A stretch of 41,394 nucleotides of DNA, from positions 1 to 41,394 of the forward strand of contig MZNV01000007.1 of assembly GCA_002081555.1 (NCBI GenBank), read 5' to 3'. A program made the position numbers and the translations under genes. Positions 10,530-22,486 of the stretch are shown here, one piece after another (within the stretch, counting starts at the first letter, position 1; the number at the start of each line of letters is the position of its first letter). Below the pieces are notes generated by a model that was not told the origin of the DNA, searched no databases, and saw only the letters and a program-made list of their open reading frames with translations. Source of the DNA: Protostelium mycophagum (lineage: Eukaryota > Evosea > Variosea > Protosteliida > Protosteliaceae).

Positions 10530-13500
10530 TTAGTATATTGATATATTGTGCGCGACACATCTTTCTATCTTGGCGAGAGTGACTTTTAGTTTTGACTGCT
10601 CTTCTTTGGATAGCTCCTTGACAAGCATGCCGATATCCGCTACGGGTAGAGGCATGTACTTGATCATCTTGTTCAATTTTAATGCATACTTGATGTTCAT
10701 CAACCTGCATCTAATCAGTCGATGTAATTGGATGATGGTGGTGGAAAATTCCTTGAAAAGTAGAGGAAAACTCACCCCGTCAGCCCTGTTTCGTTCTGGT
10801 CCCAAATGATACTTGTCAATTGTGTGTTGATTTGCAAAACCTATCGATGTCAAATTTCAAATTCTGTTTTTGGCGGGAAACTCACCTTCGCCAGCGCGAT
10901 CGCCCCTTTATTCCCCATCTGGTGACCCGAGATCCCTGTTGACGTTAACTAACGCGATAATCACGGTTACTTAACGTACCTAATTCGACGAGTGTGTGAT
11001 TGGTTTCTAATGCTCTGATAAATGGAATCAAGTCATGTTTAAGAGAAGAATGGCTGTGCGGTTTCGCCGATATATGCAACGCTAGGACAGTCAGTACTGA
11101 AATTTCACGGAGCTTTACACCAAGGATGTACAGTGGTGATGACGTCATACCTTCGATTGTACAGTCTGATGTGACGAGTTGTATTAGTGTCTGTACGGCA
11201 CGTGATCTATCTTTTGATTTGTTTACTTTGAAATTTCTATTCAAATACAACTTTCTGATATAATTATTGTTACGTAAGCCAAGAGCTAACTCCGAAACTC
11301 CGTCATCGCCCTTCCGATGTCAGTTCACGTGACTCTCATTCGGTGATACGTAAGACTCGACATTCTACAACGAGACTTACCAGATCGTTGTCACTGAGAT
11401 CTAAGGAATAAATATTGGCAATCTTGTATGCCACTTTTGCTATCTCTGTGGCACCTGAACTGCCCAAATTATTGTGCCTTAAGATGATTTCCAAGTCCAA
11501 ATTGTCATTCACATTTGTCAGCAAACTTGTTATGGTATTAATCTGGAAGTCCGTCAAAAACAGATTTTCCCGCCAAAATTTTCCGAGGAAGTTCACCTGT
11601 ACAAGGGTGGAGGAGAGATCGAGGTGTTCTAATAGTGTACAAGTTTTTAAATATTCCGAGAAAAGTCCAGTGACGTCATCGTTCTTAGTAAGCCTGTTGT
11701 TTGAAAGATCTAACTTTTGTATGGGAGCTTTCCCAAATATCAGACCCTCCACTATCGTCTACAACGTTGTAAACATCTCATCACATTCACAATCGATATT
11801 TTTGGAGGTTCAAAATGGTTGAAGAGAAGTAGGGCTTAGGGTTTAGGTACCAGTCAATGATGCCAAAGTCTGCTTTGTTTCGGCTTTGCCAAAACAAAAA
11901 AACACACACAACAATACGGGTTTTAGGGTTTAGGTGTTTCTTTGCATTTATTTGATGTGTTTATATTTAATATAATTATGTTAAATACCTTAATGTTCAA
12001 TTGTCCCATTGATGACAACATCAGTGTAGATAGACTCCCGCATGCCTTCTCATTGCAAAGAAACAGTTTCAATGCATTGGAACCTTCTTGCCCTATGTGG
12101 TTATTGGACATTGAGAGGTAGTGTAGACTGTCAAACTGTCAAACAATGTCGACATACTTGTTGTCAACAAATTTTTTATCTATAAAATTGCATAAAAAGT
12201 TCTGATAAAAAATCTTCAATTTCTTTGAAATGAATTAAATTTTCCGCGAAATTTCATCGAACTTTCACCTTCTTGAGGAGTTTACATTCTCGGATAGTGA
12301 CATCATCAGTGTTTGTATCCCCTTGCTGCCACACTCAATTCCCGCCAAATCTATATATTGCAACTTGGCTTTTGTCGTTGCGAAATATCTCGCCAGATAA
12401 GTGGCCGACTGTACTGGTGAGTTTACAGTGTTGTAGATGGTCGTTTCTACGATATCTTACCTTTTCGTCCAGGCGAGTTCCTGTCAAGTCAAAATGTGAT
12501 ATATACGCTGTACCATGAGAAAGTCCTTGGAAAAGTCAGAGAAAACTCATCGAAAATTCAGAGAAAAGTGAATGTTATTGGGAAAAATAGATCTACGGAC
12601 CTTCGAATATAAGGTTCATCAGCTCTCTATTCGCTTGAATGTTGGAGAATGTGAACCCCTCCAGGATCTTATTGTGTTTTAACAGCTCTGACATCGCCAC
12701 CACCAACTACATCGCTCAGAATAATTCTTGAAAAATTTTATTCCGATGTTCTAAAAATAGCCACAAAAATCAACGTGGAAAAAATGTTTAAAAAATAATG
12801 ATAAAAATTTGACCTCCTTCTTTGTGATGGAAATTCCTCGCATTACAACACTAGTGAAATAGGGGTTGTATTGTAGTGTGTGAATGATCGGTAATAGATC
12901 CATCTACAACGCGTCATTATTGAATAGGTTGAGTTTTTTTGAAATTGAATTCTCGTGCGGCTTTGCCGCATAGTTTGATCTCTTTGAGGGTAATATGTCC
13001 ATCTACAACGTGGCATTTTCTCGTGTTTTTTTGCTGACGTCATAACAACATATTCGTCTACAACGGTCACAACCTGATCCTTATGCTGCGGCTCTGCCGC
13101 AGTCCGATTTGCTGATATCATAACATATCCATCTGCAACTCCTCATCTACAACGCACCTCTTTGAGGGGGTCCTCCAATGCCGAAGCGGTGTATTTACTC
13201 AGGTCTATAGTGAATTCGGGGCCCATCCTCGTTTGTATCAATTTGTCATCTACATCGCGACTTGGCTCTTTCAGGTTCTCGATGTCCCAGCACAAGTCGT
13301 TGTGTACAGGGAGCTAAAAAAAGATCAGGGGACATGGAGGCGGGGGTGGGGGAGGTTGGTCTACAACCGTCTACAACGAGTTTGCTCACCTTGTAATAGG
13401 AGCACATCGATGAGTACATCGTGACGAATCCTCCACAAGGTCGATCATCTACAATCATCAATCTTTTCGACAGAAGATTTCCGGAATTTTTCAAGTTGAA

Positions 13501-16500
13501 AATCGAAGGATTTTCCGACAAATTTCCGGAAATTTTACCGATGGGGGGGTTGTCTCTAAGTCTCGAAATCGGTTCGATATTGAATTTGATCTGTTGGTAA
13601 TCCGGCACATTGGAGTAGTTTAGAAGGTAAGTTGTTCTTATGGACTCAATGAAATCATCAGCAACATCACTAAGAAAATTGATGGAAAATCCCTTGAAAA
13701 CTAGATCCACCTGTACACGTCAATGTGATGTCATGTGGTGACGTGGTTGTGCGTAATTAAGCTGAAAATTCCCGGTAAGATAACGTACTTGTTTCATGTC
13801 TGCTGCTGGGCTATTCACTTCTTGTAGATCTAGATGATGTCCTTCCCTAGCAACCTAAAAATAGAATTAGCATTCATATTTCATCTACAACGAGCCGCCT
13901 TACGGACAAGATGAAAAGTTGATGAGTAATCTTAACCGATCTACAATGAAAAAATTTACGAAAAAAGCTCACTCTGCCATTCGGGGTGATGGAGAATATT
14001 CTGTTCATGCCGACTACAACGAGCCTTCTCTGTGTCTTTTTGGGCTGTTTTTTATCCACCCAATTCACGAAGAAAGCTTCCTCCCCCTTTTCTTTGAGTA
14101 TCGACATTACCATCCCTGCGAAAAATTAATTCTCCCGCCAAAATCCACTTTTCAAAATTCGAATCTCCCATTTCCCGCCAAAAAACTCACTCTGGTCCCC
14201 GGTACTCAGGCAAGAGAAGGACAATTTGTTCTGATAACTTCCCAACTTTTCGAGAAGCTTTTTATACTCTGGGCCGTCCTCGCTGTTGGTCAAGATGTCG
14301 GATTTTTGGTATAAAATCCTGTGCAATGTATGGAGATCGGCTATTGTCACCACATTCAATTGAGAAGGTACTACGTAATTTGAGTTTTCCATGAAATTTC
14401 GGTCGAATTTGGGTGGAGGATTGTGAGAATTCTTCTCTGAATTTTCGTGGAAATCTACCTGATAGAGGCGTTGTAGATGGAACTAAGATGTCGTTTGTGT
14501 AATTGGAAAATGCGATGTTTCCTGCATCTGCAAAAACGTCCATAACCTTGGAAATTTCAGGGGAATTTCGATGATATTTCCACGAATTTTCACCTTCATA
14601 AATTGGTCTTTGGGTCCGAATGGTTCCGTTGTAATGACACGCTATCAGATTTCAATTTCTAAAAATAGAAACTCATCTACAATAGAGAGATATTTGGTTG
14701 TAGATCGATTCATCTTACGTGCATAAACTTGTTGATGAGCAGCAAGTTTCTCCTTGTAATGGATGTCTGAATACATGATTTAAGAGTATATGTCTCAGGC
14801 TCATTTATCACTTCGTTGATATATCTACAACTGTCATTTTTCCCGCCAAAATTTAAATACAAAAGTTGAACATACCGAAGTACCAAAGTTCTCCCGACGA
14901 TTACTTTCTCGTCAATATTATATCCTGTTGGTTTTCAGCGAATGTTCCGTGAAATTTCCGTGAAATTTCACCTCTAGATTTCCATTCTAGCGCTTTCTCA
15001 TTTATGTAACCTGATAAGAACCTGTGATATTCAAAATCGATTCTCCCGCCGAAATTCGAATCTGAGATTTGGCGGGAAAATCACCTTATCCCAACGGGCA
15101 GTTTGTCAATCGATTCTCTTGATGTTATTGTGTCCATGTATAGCACCACTTTTTTGTGAAATAATTTCTTGTTAATTTCTAGCTCCATTTTATCCGTAAA
15201 ACTGTCTTAACGTGAGTGATCACGTTAATTAGGGTGATCCATTGCGGTTAGAAGGACGGACGAAGTCATGTGAATTTTGAGCTGGATTTTTCGTGACCGA
15301 AAATCTTGAAAGATCGATCTACAACGGCCGAAAATGATTCATCTACAACGAGAGGATGAGGTCACCTTGGGTTGAGCTCTAGTGATTGTTTCTTCTGGTT
15401 TATCACCAAAGTGGTGATGAATTCTCCCAACAACTCTTGCAAATATCTGCAGAAAGATAAATATTTATATATATACCATGTTGATTTTTCTTCAACAAAT
15501 TCTGCACTTGGCGCCAAGATTTTTATGGTCGGGATCTGCTCTGTCTACAACTCGACTTTTAACGAATTTGACTTGAATTTCTAAAAATAGAACCAAAAAT
15601 AATCACCTCTTGCCGAATTTTCTGAAACAATGCTGTAGGAACTGGCTGGCCGCGCTGTCATCTAAAAATAGCTTCTTCTGTAATTCTGGATTTTTCTGCG
15701 AAAATTCCGTGAATGCACGAGACGAAAATAGAAATTATATTGTTAAAGAAAATAAAACGGTTCATCTACAACTGACCTTTTCTAATTCTGTTGTAATTGG
15801 GCCCAATACGCTCCTGAACTCCTCCTCTATGAGATGCTTGGCCAGTCTAAAAATAGTACCCGTAATAAATCCCATCACGACCATTGTAGATGAGGTCTCT
15901 GAAGTCCCGGCGCTCTCCGTCATGATAACCTCCCTCACCAAACTATTTTTGTCAATTTCTTGGAATATTTTATTTTTATTCAATTTTATTTTTCACATTC
16001 GTCCTCTACTGTTTATCTCACGCTAATTTCACGAATCCTCTCGCGGTTGTTAACGTGACGAGAGGAACGATCCATCTACAACGCTCACCTGGGGTTTCGT
16101 TTGGCAACCAGAGTGAAGATCTCTTTGATGTTCTCTGTCTCTCTTTCCGAATAGGTTATGTTTATATAACTGTCTGCCTCTTCAACTGCACTTGTCCCCA
16201 CGTCCATTGACCGCCGTGGCTGAATTTTCTCAGAAAAATCTGAGAGATTTCCTCGAATAATCCTAGAAAAGAATTGAAAATCGAAAGACAGACCTTCATG
16301 CCATGCTTGGCCTGGGTCAAGATGACGGTGGTCATCCTCTTCCTATGCTTCTTGATCTCTGTCTTCTGCTGTTCCTCTATCACATCGGGTGGTGACTGTC
16401 CCATCCTGAATTCAAATTAAAAAAATGGCGGGAAATTCGGGTTTTTGGATACCTGAGTGTCGCCTGAGAACGAAGAGAGGAGCCTCTAGTGATGGTATTT

Positions 16501-17462
16501 GTTGCGCTTGGTGAAGGGCTGTGATTCGGTGATAAACTGTGGACTTTGAGTTAAAAATGTGTCGTATTAGAAGGAGATATCATCTCGATGATTTTAATGT
16601 TAGGAAGGCATGAAAGAGATCATCATGATGTGATTCTCATTTTTGCCCACGAGTAGCCCGAAGATCTTGCGGGAAGATGATGATTATCGTCGTTTTGTTA
16701 TCTCACTTTGACTTTGTCGGCCTTCTCTTCGGGCCCGAACCGCTTATAGACAGGTCAGAGTCATCTGAGTTTTCATCTGTGATCCCTAGGTCTATCTGCT
16801 CCAGCTGCGAAGGCGTCAACTTCGAGCTTTGTCGTGATGCCAGATGCGAAAGATGAAATCATCGCGTCTTACATCAAAGTTACCGCTGTCTGGTGTATGT
16901 GTGCAGCTACCAGGAGGTGATAAGGGTCTGATTAAAATGTTTCTCGGGGATTGAGGTGGTGAAGTGCTAGGCACAGTTGGTTGAATTTTCCTTTGTCCGT
17001 CTGAAGAGGACCTCAGAAACATATTTCGAATTGAATGTATTTAAGACAAGGACATAAGGTAATGATGAGCGATGAGGTCCGCTCAACTAGTGGTAGCCCA
17101 CTAGCTCTATTGTCTGAAAGATGAGTCCCCTATGAGGTGCTTGGACATATCCCGCACGGAAAAAATGATTGTCGATTTCAGGACAAATCAGAAATCATCT
17201 CACCTTTCACTCTGAATGTTCCATCCCAATTCTTACTTTTAGACAATGGAGCAGGAATGGCAACCGCCACACTCGGTCTCGGCCGAGTTGCATTAGAGCT
17301 CCTCCCTGATTGGCTCTTTTCCATTAGCATCTGAGGCTCTGTGGCCTCCAACTCATTGGAAATGGAATTTGATGATTTCGACCTCGAAAATGTAATCGAT
17401 GGATTGGCTAGCCCGATATCCACAAGCGTGTCTGAGGGAACGAACACTTCTTTATCCCCCAT
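10530..17462 (-). CDS. RasGAP-CARMIL fusion: RasGAP domain, PH domain, leucine-rich repeats
   Basis: About 30 small exons, start Met at 17462, stop at 10530. (1) Disordered Ser/Pro N-terminus (MGDKEVFVPSDTLV; LTPSQLEQIDLGITDENSDD; MGQSPPDVIEEQQ). (2) RasGAP domain of IQGAP/RasGAP type, about 16.2-14.15 kb: ENIKEIFTLVAKRNPSLVRE, KYLQELLGEFITTLV, DKLPVGIRFLSGYINEKAL, RTLVLRYINEVINEPETY, VVTIADLHTLHRILYQKSD. (3) CARMIL-type PH domain, 14.11-13.5 kb: QRRLVVVGMNRIFSITPNGR. (4) The CARMIL linker PCGGFVTMYSSMCSYYK (13.4 kb). (5) Many ribonuclease-inhibitor-type LRRs, 13.3-10.6 kb, ending VLQINTQLTSIIWDQN and IKYMPLPVADIGMLVKELS, the CARMIL LRR end. The splice joining (2) to (3) preserves frame (CAG A|GG ATG). 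The protein stops after the helical cap, so the long CARMIL tail with the capping-protein-binding CPI motif is missing. The arginine-finger position of the GAP appears to be LFLDDSAAS rather than LFR. Expected role: cortical actin with small-GTPase control. Confidence 0.85.
12956..12970. repeat. Short palindrome TGCGGCTTTGCCGCA
   Basis: Perfect 6-bp arms around a 3-nt loop, in an intron of the RasGAP-CARMIL gene. Related copies lie at 13086-13102 (CTGCGGCTCTGCCGCAG) and near 37548-37563 in a URB1 intron. Confidence 0.6.
13086..13102. repeat. Short palindrome CTGCGGCTCTGCCGCAG
   Basis: Second member of the same palindrome family, 115 bp away in the same intron; arms of 7 bp. Confidence 0.6.
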
Positions 17463-17574
17463 ACAGCACCTGACCTCGATGCTCTCTGCCAGCCCGGGCT
17501 TCCTTTTGAGATGGCAGGTGTCAGTGTCAAAAAACGGAACCCACGTTTACAATCCAGAATCCTCTCTTTATATT

Positions 17575-19371
17575 TCAATCAGAGTCATCCCTCTCCAAGT
17601 AATCAGTAGAGAGGCCTCCTCTGTCATCATCACTGTCCATGTCTCTATCTCTGTCTTCTGATACTCTTCCGTAGCTGCTCTTCCTTCTTTGAATATTTTG
17701 GGTCAACCTGATGCGCTGTTGTTCTTCTTCCTCCAGCTCCTTCTTTACTGCTTCTGGGTCTCTGGTTGTGTTCATGAGCTGTAAGAGGTCAGTCTATCGT
17801 GAAAAATGGCGGGAAAACCGACCTTAACGGTCCTCTGCTTCTTGTCTTTGTTGGACTTCTCTGTGATCTTGCTCGTCAGCTTCTGATGTGCCTTACTGTC
17901 CAAAGATGAAGGTCTGATGAGTAATTTTGATGTGAGGAGAGCTTGGCACTTGACATATCCCTTGTGCTTTGCGTAAATGTAGTTTGAATCTTTGGACATG
18001 TCTTGTGTTTGGACGTCATACGATTCGTTTCCGATCAAGAGATGCATACTCCCATCTGACCATTTCACCAGGCGGGTGTTGCTCTCAGGCTGTCGGGGGG
18101 TAAGTCTACAATGAGAAGATGGTTTTGGACGAAAGTCACCTTCAGTTGACCGTTGTCGTCACGAGAGAGTCTCCATCGCACCACGGCTTCGGGGTTCAGC
18201 CTCCTCTTCTTCTCCACGTTTTCTGATGTGTAATCGTTCTGCATGTCTCAGTCATAATTTTTGTAAAATCAAATCGAGAACTTTTGAAAAACCGCAGAAC
18301 ATGCTATTTGCCAGTACAATGACGATGGAGAGCAGATCTAAAATTAGAAGACAATGGCATCTACAATGAGAAATACAACACCTCTTCGTATGTATCGGGG
18401 TCAAACGGTTTCGTGTCGATGGTTAAGAAATTGGGCATTTTCACGTAGAATTGCTGAGATGTGTTAGGAAATGGCGCGTTGTAGATGGGTATGCGTACCT
18501 CTGTACCAGGGGGGAATTGAGGGAGAGGGTAATATTCCAGTGTTTCTGGGGGTCCGTACTCTTTCTGAGAATTTTCAATCAATAATATCTTATATGTGCT
18601 AAAGACAAAATCTGAATACTTGCAGCTAAAAATAGAATATTGGATGACTGCAGTTTATCTGTGGACACTGTCACACATGGGCACAAGGACAGCAAAAAAT
18701 GAAGGCTGAACCTCTAATGTATGTGTCGTATTTAATTCTTTAAAAGATGATTCTGCATTCTCGTCATCGATTAGTGCGACTCAGTCACAATGAAGAGTTT
18801 AGGACGTTGTCTTTTGATTTCGAATCATCACATACCTCTTTTGTCTCAGCTTCCACTTCGTCATCATTAGGTTTGAGAGTTAGATAACTAGGATCTTGTT
18901 CTTCTTGATCTCCCTTTTCCTCGTCTTCTTCATCGTCTTTATCCTTCATGATTTTAGATGTGATCTCTAAAAATGAGATCTTCTTCCTCACCTTTGTCTC
19001 TTTATCTTCTCGCTTGCTCAATCTGTAAACGTCATACACTTCTCTTGATATATCGTTCAATAGGCAGTATCAACTCACCTCTTCCTCTTCTCTTTCTTTT
19101 CTCTTTTTTCCTTCTTTGATTTCTTCGAATGTTTGTCTCTCTTACTCTTTTTTGACTTCTTATCGCTCGATTTTCTCTTGCGAGATTTTGATTCCCCATC
19201 GTCTGAAGAACCAAAGAGATCGTCTAAATTATCAGGTGAGCTGTTTCCTTTGTTTTTTGGTTCTTCATCAGAGCCAGATGCCCGATTCTCTCTCTCTTCC
19301 GTATCTGATTGTGGCTCGTTGACCTCAGGCTTTTTGTCTTCATCAGAATTGAAAGGGTCTGAGTCTGACAT
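17575..19371 (-). CDS. LEO1: RNA polymerase II-associated protein LEO1 (PAF1 complex)
   Basis: Multi-exon gene on the minus strand. The N-terminus is the acidic, lysine-rich low-complexity tract typical of LEO1 (MSDSDPFNSDEDKKPEVNEP; NLDDLFGSSDDGESKSRKRK). Next comes the conserved core: GTEVRIPIYNAPFPNTSQQF followed by YVKMPNFLTIDTKPFDPDTY (18.37-18.57 kb). After that are AVVRWRLSRDDNGQLK and NTRLVKWSDGSMHLLIGNES, which matches the LEO1 signature VKWSDGSMSLHLGNE. Further on are the strands LLIRPSSLDSKAHQKLTSKI and a charged coiled C-terminus (EAVKKELEEEEQQRIRLTQN) ending in DSDDDRGG. LEO1 works with PAF1, CTR9, CDC73 and RTF1 in transcription elongation and histone modification in the nucleus. 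It lies between UBE2E (299 bp upstream, same strand) and the RasGAP-CARMIL gene (ATG only 113 bp after the LEO1 stop). Confidence 0.93.
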
Positions 19372-19669
19372 CGTGATGTCGGTGAAGAAAATGATCCGTT
19401 ATGATCAAAATTTTTCTGTTGTAAAACGAACATCTTCTTTGGAAGCTTTCGATCTCTGTACATCCACCCAAAGTCTGCATGGATGTAGTTAGTGTTTAGT
19501 GCAGTGTACATATGCCCTTCAAGAGCTTTGAATAACTCTCTTGTTAGTCAATCAAAAAAGATGTCACTCAAAGATCAAATTTATTTTGCTTCTGCATGTA
19601 CAACTCTTTTCAGAAAGGAAAGCAAGGCACGAGCGTGATGAAATAGACGCTATCGTGCCTCAAACTCGT

Positions 19670-20279
<610 letters not shown>

Positions 20280-20580
20280 TGTTCTGAAGGCGATGTATTT
20301 GTTGAAGTATTGGGTGGACAGATGGAAAAAGTATTTTCTTCCTGTTATGTGTTCCCGCCAAAAAATTAACAGAAATCGCAGATTTGAGATTGATGACAAA
20401 CGGACTTTCTCCCAATTTGGAACAAGTATCGTGTGTCAATTTGTGTTATTTCAAAGACTTTATTATCTTTTTAATAGAATAGACAATAATAGATCTCAGT
20501 GTTTTTAATTGATGAGTCCGTGGGGTGTTAAAAGTCTTCTGTGTCTTGAAGACTATCTCTGCCATTCTCGACAGAACATA

Positions 20581-21352
20581 ATGAGGAACATCGTCATCTT
20601 CTCTGCAATCATTCTTTGCTTGCTCCGCTCAGTGGACACTCAAGACATCAGTGAGAACCTCCTGGTCTGATCAGCGCTGCCTTCGTCGAGCAAACTATGG
20701 CCCACTTCCTTCCCGAGAAGCTGGTCATCATCAATGCCTTTGTCGACCGGAGCTGGCCCCGGTACAAAAGCTTTCTCATGGACATACTGATGTGATTAGA
20801 TCCATTATCCGTTCAAGACATTGTAGGTGACTGGAAGGTGGGACGTACGTTTCCGGAGGGTTCTCTTCTTTCAATAAGAGGTTTTTTTCGTTTATTCTCT
20901 CCTCCCGATGACAGGGAGTTCTACATCTGGAAGGTAAACCACGTCCCTGTTCCATGTACCTGATGATGCGAAGATGGGATCTAACTCTACTGAGAAGAAT
21001 GAGCACCTTGTCAGAGTAAGAGGCGAACATTTTAAATTCACCATCTTTTATCCCACCAAATCGTTCCAACTTGCACTGGTACAGTGAAAAGGCCGGTTGG
21101 GCCTTCTCTCAGAACTCCACTGTGGTCATCTCTGCCAAGGGTCCTGGTTGCTCAAACTCCGTACCCCTCCGTGTCTTTATTCACAAGAAGGACGGTCAGT
21201 TTCCTGATCACCGAGTAATTAATCCCATGTTAACACGAGCAGAAACGAACAATAACTTGGAAGAGTCGGTTGTCTTGAATTCAGTCAACAGTAATGGAGC
21301 ATTCAGTAACACAATCTGTCTACAAAACGCCCTCCACAAGAACCCTCCTTGA
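20581..21352 (+). CDS. Unidentified secreted-protein gene, possibly decayed
   Basis: Begins MRNIVIFSAIILCLLRSVDT, a clear signal peptide, after a 300-bp divergent spacer from the E2 gene. Exon-like segments follow: AAFVEQTMAHFLPEKLVIIN, then LDPLSVQDIVGDWKVGRTFP and FSPPDDREFYIWK, a 40-nt intron, MGSNSTEKNEHLVRVRG with FTIFYPTKSFQLAL, a 37-nt intron, then STVVISAKGPGCSNSVPLRV. Two oddities stand out. The first junction needs a 24-nt GT-AG intron, much shorter than others here. An in-frame TGA (about 20792) separates FLMDILM from LDPLSV unless it is spliced out. The true 3' end is uncertain. I do not recognise the family; it could be a recent pseudogene. Confidence 0.45.
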
Positions 21353-21872
21353 ATACCAGAGTCGACTTTTTGCTTCAGAACCCCTCTTACCCGAATTCTG
21401 TTCAGAGAGTGAATCATAATTACATCAAGATCTTCTGATCGGTTAGTAAATCCGACCGCTACTGTTGTTCTCTGTAGTATCTTTTCAGTCTAACGTTACT
21501 TTCGTTCTCCATCTTTATCTTTGGGTCCCTTGAGAAGACACCGACTTACTTCTAAACTCTAAATATGTATTTTCAAAAATTAAACTGAAAAATATACAAC
21601 ATCGCAGTTGGACTTGCACGTGAACAATAATAATAGCAGTCAATAAATTAGATGAATAGTGCAGACACCGGTTAAAAATTGTACCGGTCATAATCACATT
21701 TTAAAGGACAAATGAAGTACATTTTATTTGCGTGTTCGTTTCGCATCGATCATATCTTACCATGGGTCATAAGTTACATATTTTTGAATGAAGAAGGTGA
21801 TAAAATTCTGGTAAAATTAGAAGATTTCTGTGGGCATGAAAAAATCGTCCAGAGAAGTAAAAATAGCAAAAG
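21353..21872. other. Intergenic, nothing recognised
   Basis: AT-rich spacer between the unidentified secreted-protein gene and the first tRNA-Tyr. No supported feature other than the TTTT-rich trailer of the tRNA on the minus strand (CTTTTGCTATTTTT). Confidence 0.5.
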
Positions 21873-21958
21873 TCCCAACACCCGGACTCGAACCAGGAAC
21901 CTATAGATGACAGCTGACCTACTACAGTCTACCGCGCTACCAATTGCGCCATGTCGGG
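21873..21958 (-). tRNA. tRNA-Tyr (GTA) with 13-nt intron
   Basis: 86 nt on the minus strand. Acceptor CCCGACA with TGTTGGG (one G-T pair), D arm GCGC-AATTGGTA-GCGC, anticodon stem GTAGA with TCTAT, anticodon GTA. A 13-nt intron follows position 37 (TAGGTCAGCTGTC). T arm CCTGG-TTCGAGT-CCGGG, discriminator A. A Pol III terminator (CTTTTGC) follows. Introns at this site are near universal in eukaryotic tRNA-Tyr. Confidence 0.95.
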
Positions 21959-21960
21959 GA

Positions 21961-21969
21961 GTTGTAGAT
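21961..21969 (-). promoter_or_regulatory. ATCTACAAC element 2 nt upstream of tRNA-Tyr
   Basis: On the minus strand ATCTACAAC ends exactly 2 nt before the tRNA 5' end, the same geometry as at tRNA-Asn. Confidence 0.55.
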
Positions 21970-22389
21970 CGCCGATCATCGTTGTAGACATTCCCAACCA
22001 CCATCTGTATCATCGATGCTTGGCAGCAAGCCTGAAAATGCAATAATGTGAGATCAGGTGACTCCCGCAAGCTGTGTACTCAAAGCACGTCCCGTGATGC
22101 GAATCAAATGAGAAGTCTGTACTCGTCATGAAGCTCCAAATCGCTGTGGCCATTTATGCTATTGGGGGAGACCTTGAAACATCAGTACTAGCACTAAGAT
22201 CTGATGGGATGTCTACAAAAATGTCCGGTTGCAAAATAAAGTAAAGAGTGACCATCTTCTCAAATTTGATGACAAAAGAACGATGCAAGATTATAACCAA
22301 TTTTTATATGTAATGGTGCAAATGGGTGAATTTCGGATCATTTTGTAAAAAATGGATTGCCCTCACCGAAGAACCAAAAATAGCAAAAG

Positions 22390-22475
22390 TCCCAACACCC
22401 GGACTCGAACCAGGAACCTATAGATGTCAGCTGACCTACTACAGTCTACCGCGCTACCAATTGCGCCATGTCGGG
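22390..22475 (-). tRNA. tRNA-Tyr (GTA) with 13-nt intron, second copy
   Basis: Mature sequence identical to the copy at 21873-21958. The intron differs by one base (TAGGTCAGCTGAC). Short 3' flank shared (TAGCAAAAGT on the plus strand), otherwise the surroundings differ. Confidence 0.95.
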
Positions 22476-22477
22476 GG

Positions 22478-22486
22478 GTTGTAAAG
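22478..22486 (-). promoter_or_regulatory. CTTTACAAC element 2 nt upstream of second tRNA-Tyr
   Basis: One-base variant of ATCTACAAC, again ending exactly 2 nt before the tRNA 5' end. Confidence 0.5.

Noticed and set aside
15850-15882. 35-nt intron in the RasGAP region (GTCGTGATGG to TATTTTTAG)
   Set aside because: Removing it breaks the frame, whereas reading through keeps a continuous RasGAP-like sequence (VVMGFITGTIFRLAKHLIEE).
19116-19492. Plus-strand ORFs rich in Ser/Leu
   Set aside because: Antisense of the low-complexity acidic/lysine N-terminus of LEO1.
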